DNA from: JALZKA01 sp963715405
GTDB lineage: Bacteria; Actinomycetota; Thermoleophilia; Solirubrobacterales; 70-9
Reading direction: 5' to 3'
Assembly: GCA_963715405.1 (NCBI GenBank)
Contig: OY970239.1
Coordinates: 2,418,001 to 2,482,000, forward strand
DNA: 64,000 bases
Shown here in pieces: positions 59,708 to 64,000 of this stretch. The translations under genes were made by a program, and so were the position numbers. Positions within the stretch are counted from its first letter, which is position 1, and every line of letters starts with the position of its first letter. A model generated the notes under the pieces. The model was given only the letters and a program-made list of their open reading frames with translations. It ran no database searches and was not told where the DNA came from.

Positions 59708-61575
59708 GAGGGGGCGTGGGGGCGGTCAGCCGTGAGCTCCACCACGCGCGCGGCAAGGCCGGCCTCGTCGCCGGAGGCGACCAGGTCCGTGAGGCGCTCG
59801 ACCGTGCGCTCCACCCACTCGGGATCGAGCGGGGCGGCCCTCACCGCACGGACGATTCGCTCGGCGCTCGTAGGTTGGGAGCGCTCGTCCGAGTTGAGGA
59901 GCTCTTCGCCGAGCTTCTCGCCGGCTCGCGGCCCTGTGAACTCGATCGCGATCTCGGTTTCAGGCTCGTACCCCGCGAGCGAGATCATGTTGCGCGCAAG
60001 GTCGACGATCTTCACGGGCTCGCCCATCTCGAGCACGAAGACCTCCCCGGTACCGGCGCCGAGATCGCCGGCCTTGATCACCAGCTGGACGGCTTCGGGG
60101 ATCGTCATGAAGTAGCGCTCCATGTCCGGGTGGGTCACCGTGACCGGACCGCCCTTCTCGATCTGCGAGCGGAAGATGGGGACCACCGAGCCGGACGAGC
60201 CGAGGACGTTGCCGAACCTGACCGAGACGAAGCGTGTCGTCGCGTGACGCTGGCCCGCCGCGGCCACGATCCATTCCGCCATCGCCTTCGAGGCGCCCAT
60301 CACCGTCTGCGGATTGACCGCCTTGTCGGTCGAGACGAGGACGAAGCGGCTCGCGCCCGTCGCCGCCGCGGTCTCGGCGGTGACCTTGGTGGCGATCGCG
60401 TTGTTTCTGACCGCCTCGAGCGGGTTCATCTCCATCAGCCCGACGTGCTTGTAGGCGGCGGCGTGGAACACGACGTCGGGGTGAAAGCGGCTCATCACCT
60501 CGAGCATGCGGTCCGCCTCCTTGCAGTCGGCAAGGACGGCTTCGCAGCGGGTGAAGTGCCACTGCTCGGTGAGCTCGCGCTCGATCGCAAAGAGGTTGTC
60601 CTCGGCGTGGTCCAGCAGGATGATCAAGCGCGGGCGGACGCGGGCGATCTGCCGTGAGAGCTCAGCGCCGATCGAACCGCCGGCGCCGGTGACCAAGACG
60701 ACCTTGTCCTCGAGGTAGGCCCCCACGCGGTCGAGCTCCATCCGCACGGGGTCTCGCCCGAGCACGTCCTCGACCTGGACCTCGCGAAGCTGCCGGGTGA
60801 GCTGGACGCCGCCGCGCAGTAGCTCGAAGACGGTCGGCAGGGTGCGAACCGGGATCTGGCGCTCGCGACAAGCCGCGACGACCCTGGCGCGCAACTCGCC
60901 CGGCGCGGACGGGATCGCGATCACTACCTCGTCGGGCTTCTGGCGCTCGAGGACCTGCTCGATCTCGTCCGTTGTGCCGAGAACGCGCAGTCCAAGGAGT
61001 CCCATCCCGCGCTTCCGCGGGTCGTCGTCGATGAAGCCGATGGCCCTCACCCCGAGCGCGGGGTTGAGCTGGAGCTCGCGGACGACCATCTGCCCGCCCG
61101 AGCCCGCGCCGACGATCAGCGTGCCCCGCGACTTCCGCGCCCGCTGCTCCTTCGACGGCCGCTCGATCCACAGGCGCGTGACGATACGGGCCCCAGCGAG
61201 GAGACCGGTGGTGAGAATGAAGTCGAAGACGACGACCGAGCGGGGCAGGTTGTAGTCAAAGGGTGAAACGACTGTGAAGACCACGACCATGGCGGCCGAC
61301 GCGAGCGCGGTTGCGCGCAGGAGCTGGGGGAAGTCGCGGGTGAGGAAGTAGCGCCACCACTTCGCGTGGAGGCCGATGAGCGTGAAGATCGTCGCCTTCC
61401 CGATCGCGACGAAGGCGACCGAGGCGGTGAGCATGTCCACGTAGCGCTCGGGGATCGCGTCCGCGTCGAGAAAGCGCAGGAAGAACGCGAGCGAGAACGC
61501 AACGGCGGCCAGGACCGCGTCGGCCACGAACTGAAGGGCGCGATGGCGGTAGGCCGGATGGTTGAACCGGCTCAT
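59692..61575 (-). CDS. polysaccharide biosynthesis protein, CapD/FlaA1-type nucleotide-sugar dehydratase/epimerase
   Basis: A 627-residue protein. Four N-terminal helices (about residues 10-115) anchor a first Rossmann-like region (TLIVGAGSGGQMVVREL) and a second, catalytic SDR domain with TGAGGSIGAELSRQI from residue 296. AAYKHVGLMEMNPLEAVRNN and STDKAVNPQTVMGASKAM carry the WbpM/FlaA1-type active site, which lacks the usual Tyr. These enzymes make 4-keto-6-deoxy amino sugars from UDP-GlcNAc. It overlaps the upstream glycosyltransferase gene (ATGA) and ends with copy C of the repeat. Confidence 0.9.
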   Translation of the reverse strand: MSRFNHPAYRHRALQFVADAVLAAVAFSLAFFLRFLDADAIPERYVDMLTASVAFVAIGKATIFTLIGLHAKWWRYFLTRDFPQLLRATALASAAMVVVFTVVSPFDYNLPRSVVVFDFILTTGLLAGARIVTRLWIERPSKEQRARKSRGTLIVGAGSGGQMVVRELQLNPALGVRAIGFIDDDPRKRGMGLLGLRVLGTTDEIEQVLERQKPDEVVIAIPSAPGELRARVVAACRERQIPVRTLPTVFELLRGGVQLTRQLREVQVEDVLGRDPVRMELDRVGAYLEDKVVLVTGAGGSIGAELSRQIARVRPRLIILLDHAEDNLFAIERELTEQWHFTRCEAVLADCKEADRMLEVMSRFHPDVVFHAAAYKHVGLMEMNPLEAVRNNAIATKVTAETAAATGASRFVLVSTDKAVNPQTVMGASKAMAEWIVAAAGQRHATTRFVSVRFGNVLGSSGSVVPIFRSQIEKGGPVTVTHPDMERYFMTIPEAVQLVIKAGDLGAGTGEVFVLEMGEPVKIVDLARNMISLAGYEPETEIAIEFTGPRAGEKLGEELLNSDERSQPTSAERIVRAVRAAPLDPEWVERTVERLTDLVASGDEAGLAARVVELTADRPHAPSVPGT

Positions 61576-62648
61576 GAGACTGCGGATTCTACGCGCGGAG
61601 AGTTCGCTGCAGCCAGCCGCCCCACGCGCTGAAATCCGTGCTGCCCGCAGTCGCTACGAGCGAGCGCCTCGTCGAGCTCTGACAGGATGCCGTCGCGGCG
61701 CTTCTCGTAGGGGAACTCCCTACGAACGCGCTCGCGCGCAGCCAGGTGGGCCTCCGGGCCGAGCGACAAGCGCTTCGGCCACGCGCTGCGGCGACGCTTT
61801 CGGCGGTGGCATCCGGGATCACCATGCCGGTCTCGCCCACGACTTCCGGCTAGCGCTCCCGCCGCTGTCACCACCGGCACCGCCCCGGCGAGCATCGCCT
61901 CGGCGAGCGACATTCCGAAGCCCTCGTGGAGCGACGCCTGGACGTAGACGCCGCAGCGCCGGAACAAGTCGTCGAGATCGTCGTCCGAGAGATAACCCGT
62001 GAGCCGGAGGTTCGGCGGCGCCTTTGCCGCCAGCTCCTCGCCCGTTCCGTCGAGCCACGCGCCCGCCAGCACCCATTCGACGTCCGGGACCCGCGCTGCC
62101 GCTTCGCAGAACGGGCCGTGGCCCTTGCGCAGCAGGTTGATGTCGTAAACGACGCCGACCGTGAGCGCCATCCGCTCGCGCGGTGCGGCTGAATCGACGT
62201 CCTCGAAGCGATCGGGGATCCCGTGGTAGACGACCTCGACCCGCTCCGGATCTATTCCCAGGTTTTCGCCGATCTCGCGAAGCGAGGATTCCGAATTGGT
62301 GACCAGTCGAGTGGCGAGGTTCGCCGTCGTCTTTACGAGTCGCCGGCGCACCCCTCCGCGCTGCGAGCCGTAGCCGATCTCGGGCTCAGCGGCCGTGTCG
62401 AAGCCGCCGAAGATGAGCAGTGACGGCTTGCGGCGAACGCGCGCGAACCTGAGCGCGAGCGCGGTGTGCCAAGAAGCGAACCAGCCCACGATCGCGTCAC
62501 ACTCGCCCACTTTGCGCCAAAGCTCGGCCGGCCGCGGCCGGAAGCTTTCCTGGAAGTAGTCGACGACCTCATGGCGCTCGGCGAGCGCGTCGCGGTCGAT
62601 CCGAGTGAACGTGTTCCGGCGGCTGTGTACGTAGAGGATGCGGGCCAT
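61572..62648 (-). CDS. glycosyltransferase, GT4-like, with an out-of-frame segment at 61770-61850
   Basis: The 358-residue frame stays open, but residues of the segment encoded at about 61850-61770 are scrambled (AGSRGRDRHGDPG...). Up to that point the protein is a normal GT-B enzyme (DVEWVLAGAWLDG, LSDDDLDDLFRRCGVYVQASLHEGFGMSLAEAMLAGAVPVV). Dropping one base near 61850 restores GALPEVVGETGMVIPDATAE; dropping one near 61783 and one near 61770 restores VAEALSLGPEAHLAARE. Three insertions sum to one codon, so the total frame is kept. This looks like local sequence error. It probably adds a sugar in the surface polysaccharide pathway. Confidence 0.78.
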   Translation of the reverse strand: MARILYVHSRRNTFTRIDRDALAERHEVVDYFQESFRPRPAELWRKVGECDAIVGWFASWHTALALRFARVRRKPSLLIFGGFDTAAEPEIGYGSQRGGVRRRLVKTTANLATRLVTNSESSLREIGENLGIDPERVEVVYHGIPDRFEDVDSAAPRERMALTVGVVYDINLLRKGHGPFCEAAARVPDVEWVLAGAWLDGTGEELAAKAPPNLRLTGYLSDDDLDDLFRRCGVYVQASLHEGFGMSLAEAMLAGAVPVVTAAGALAGSRGRDRHGDPGCHRRKRRRSAWPKRLSLGPEAHLAARERVRREFPYEKRRDGILSELDEALARSDCGQHGFQRVGRLAAANSPRVESAVS

Positions 62649-62710
62649 GCGCTCTCTATCCTCCCAGGCTGCCTGGCGGGTCCTTCGCGTCGTCCTGCCT
62701 CCTCAAGCTG

Positions 62711-63382
62711 ATGCCGCTTCTCGCCACACCTCTCGCTTCCGTTACCGACTTCATCGTCGACCCGATCGTCGAGGCCGCGACGGACTTCATCGACTCCGTC
62801 GGCCTGATCGGCGTGTTCCTCCTCATGCTGCTCGAATCCGCCTGCATCCCGGTGCCCTCGGAGGCGATCATGCTTTTCGCCGGCTTCAACGTTTCCGAGG
62901 GAGACCTGACGATGTTCGGGATCATCGCGGCCGGAGTCCTGGGGAACGTGGTGGGCTCCTGGATCGCCTGGGCCGCGGGCTACTACGGGCGCATGGAGCT
63001 GCTCGAGAAGAACCGGTTCATCCACATCAACCCGAAGCACCTGGCCTGGGCGGACGACTGGTTCCAGCGCCACGGCGACGCGACGGTCTTCTTCACCCGC
63101 ATGCTTCCGATCATCCGCACCTTCATTTCCCTCCCGGCAGGCGTGGCGCGGATGCCTTTCTGGCGCTTCACCTGGCTCACGCTCGCCGGCTGCATCCCCT
63201 GGGTGACGGCGCTCGCCTTCATCGGGCGAGAGGTTGGCGACAACTGGGAAGAGTGGCGCGACTACCTCCACTACTTCGACTATCCCGTCGCCGCCGCCAT
63301 CCTCGCCGGGATCGTCTACTTCCTGATCAAGCGCCGCGGCGGCTCGGGGCCGCCCCCCGCGCCCGCGGACTCCGCGGCGTGA
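62711..63382 (+). CDS. DedA-family membrane protein
   Basis: A 223-residue protein with about five helices: VGLIGVFLLMLLESACIPVPSEAIMLFAGF is the first DedA signature with the Glu of LES and the PxPSE turn. FFTRMLPIIRTFISLPAGVARMPFWRF is the second, with two essential-type arginines. DedA proteins are now linked to lipid-carrier (undecaprenyl phosphate) and phospholipid flipping, which fits with uppP directly downstream (GTGA overlap) and the polysaccharide locus alongside. Confidence 0.88.
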   Translation: MPLLATPLASVTDFIVDPIVEAATDFIDSVGLIGVFLLMLLESACIPVPSEAIMLFAGFNVSEGDLTMFGIIAAGVLGNVVGSWIAWAAGYYGRMELLEKNRFIHINPKHLAWADDWFQRHGDATVFFTRMLPIIRTFISLPAGVARMPFWRFTWLTLAGCIPWVTALAFIGREVGDNWEEWRDYLHYFDYPVAAAILAGIVYFLIKRRGGSGPPPAPADSAA

Positions 63383-64000
63383 GCCGCAGCCGAGCCGCCC
63401 TTCGAATTCCCGACAAGCGCGCTGCGCTGCTCGGCCTCGTACAAGGCCCGACCGAGCTCCTGCCCGTCTCAAGCTCTGCGCACATCTCCCTCGTGCCGTG
63501 GCTCCTCGGCTGGGGGTGGCAGGATCTCGACGCCGAGGCTCGCAAGAGCTTCGAGGTGGCACTTCACGGCGGCACGGCGGTGGCTCTCCTGGTCTGTCTT
63601 CGCCGCGAGATCGCCGATGAGCTGCGCTCGTTCGACGGCCGGCGCGCGAGCGTCGTGGCGCTCTCGTTCATGCCGCCTGCCGCGGCCGGGCTCGCGTTCG
63701 AGCGGCGGATCGAAGCGCTCGGAACACCGCGGGCGAGCGCGGTCGGGTTGATCGCAGGCGCCGTCGCAATGACGCTCGCCGACCGCTCGCCGCAGCAACG
63801 CGGGCGCGGCGACGCGGGCGCGCTCGATGGCCTTCTGCTCGGCTTGGCGCAGGCCTGCGCGCTCGTGCCCGGAGTGTCCAGAAACGGCGCCACGCTGACA
63901 GCCGCACGAGCGCGGCGCTTCGACCGTGAGCAGGCGAATCTCCTGTCCCGCACTGTCGCCCTGCCGGTGATCACAGGCGCGGTCGCGCTCAAGGGCACGC
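63379..64000 (+). CDS. uppP: undecaprenyl-diphosphatase, 3'-truncated by the window
   Basis: The frame starts at GTG 63379, overlapping the DedA stop, and is open to the end of the window (about 207 residues visible; the family has 260-290). GLVQGPTELLPVSSSAH is the first conserved motif, with the acidic residue and Ser cluster, and PGVSRNGATLTAA is the second (PGxSRxGAT, Asn in place of the usual Ser). The enzyme removes one phosphate from undecaprenyl diphosphate to recycle the lipid carrier for cell-wall and polysaccharide synthesis. Confidence 0.85.
   Translation, partial: MSRSRAALRIPDKRAALLGLVQGPTELLPVSSSAHISLVPWLLGWGWQDLDAEARKSFEVALHGGTAVALLVCLRREIADELRSFDGRRASVVALSFMPPAAAGLAFERRIEALGTPRASAVGLIAGAVAMTLADRSPQQRGRGDAGALDGLLLGLAQACALVPGVSRNGATLTAARARRFDREQANLLSRTVALPVITGAVALKGT

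Overview
The window is high-GC bacterial chromosome, densely packed, with many 1-8 nt stop/start overlaps and frequent GTG and TTG starts. Gene content fits a soil actinobacterium, most likely of the Thermoleophilia/Solirubrobacterales type: a WS/DGAT acyltransferase, DHA2 exporters, LAL regulators, SHOCT and PLDc_N proteins, LytR_C proteins and a CapD-type epimerase. That placement is inference; no rRNA or tRNA is visible. I saw no CRISPR array, insertion sequence or prophage.

Layout. 1-6 kb: the 3' part of a large ATPase/TPR regulator cut by the window edge, then a STAS protein, WS/DGAT, an MsrA-like protein, a SnoaL-like protein and a DHFR/RibD-like reductase. 6-14 kb: a Na+/H+ antiporter, then a catabolic-looking block (cytochrome P450, divergent alpha/beta hydrolase, VOC protein, Baeyer-Villiger-type monooxygenase), a class II amidotransferase and a double cyclic-nucleotide-binding protein. 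14-16.5 kb: a flippase-like membrane protein, a PLDc_N peptide and a divergent TetR/cupin pair with a readable promoter and two operator-like palindromes. 16.5-20.2 kb: an exporter operon (MFS, ABC ATPase, ABC permease, K+ channel).

20-34.5 kb is the most interesting part. Five intergenic or gene-end positions carry the palindrome TCACCC-N5-GGGTGA (four perfect, one with a single mismatch), plus a degenerate sixth at 34060. I saw none elsewhere in the window. They precede membrane/stress-type genes: a second DHA2 exporter, a DUF1269/DUF6325-like protein with a SHOCT protein and a small membrane protein, a carboxymuconolactone-decarboxylase-like protein, a holin-like/phosphodiesterase fusion, an AI-2E-like/SHOCT protein, a PLDc_N-SHOCT protein, an RDD protein and a CYTH protein. 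A MalT-like LuxR (LAL) regulator lies among them. Its known relative MalT recognises GGRKGA, and GGGTGA fits that pattern. I propose a local envelope-stress regulon under this regulator.

34-42 kb: two tiny acidic proteins, a VOC protein, and then, on the minus strand, an ABC exporter, a pilin-like phospholipase A2 and a MoxR-DUF58-transglutaminase operon. 42-50 kb: a secreted glycine-rich PGRS-like protein, a penicillin-acylase-family protein, metF, an alpha/beta hydrolase, a DUF3105 protein and a secreted peptidoglycan amidase. 50-64 kb: a cell-surface polysaccharide locus (glycosyltransferases, GNAT, flippase, O-antigen-ligase-like polymerase, two LytR_C proteins, CapD-type dehydratase), then a DedA protein and uppP, which runs off the window.

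Several genes (at 23.4, 45.4, 49.3, 50.5 and 61.8 kb) carry single-base frameshifts that restore textbook proteins when corrected. Sequencing or assembly indels are the simplest explanation, so these genes should not be read as truncated without checking. A 29-nt repeat sits at the 3' ends of three genes (46.75, 53.68 and 59.68 kb).
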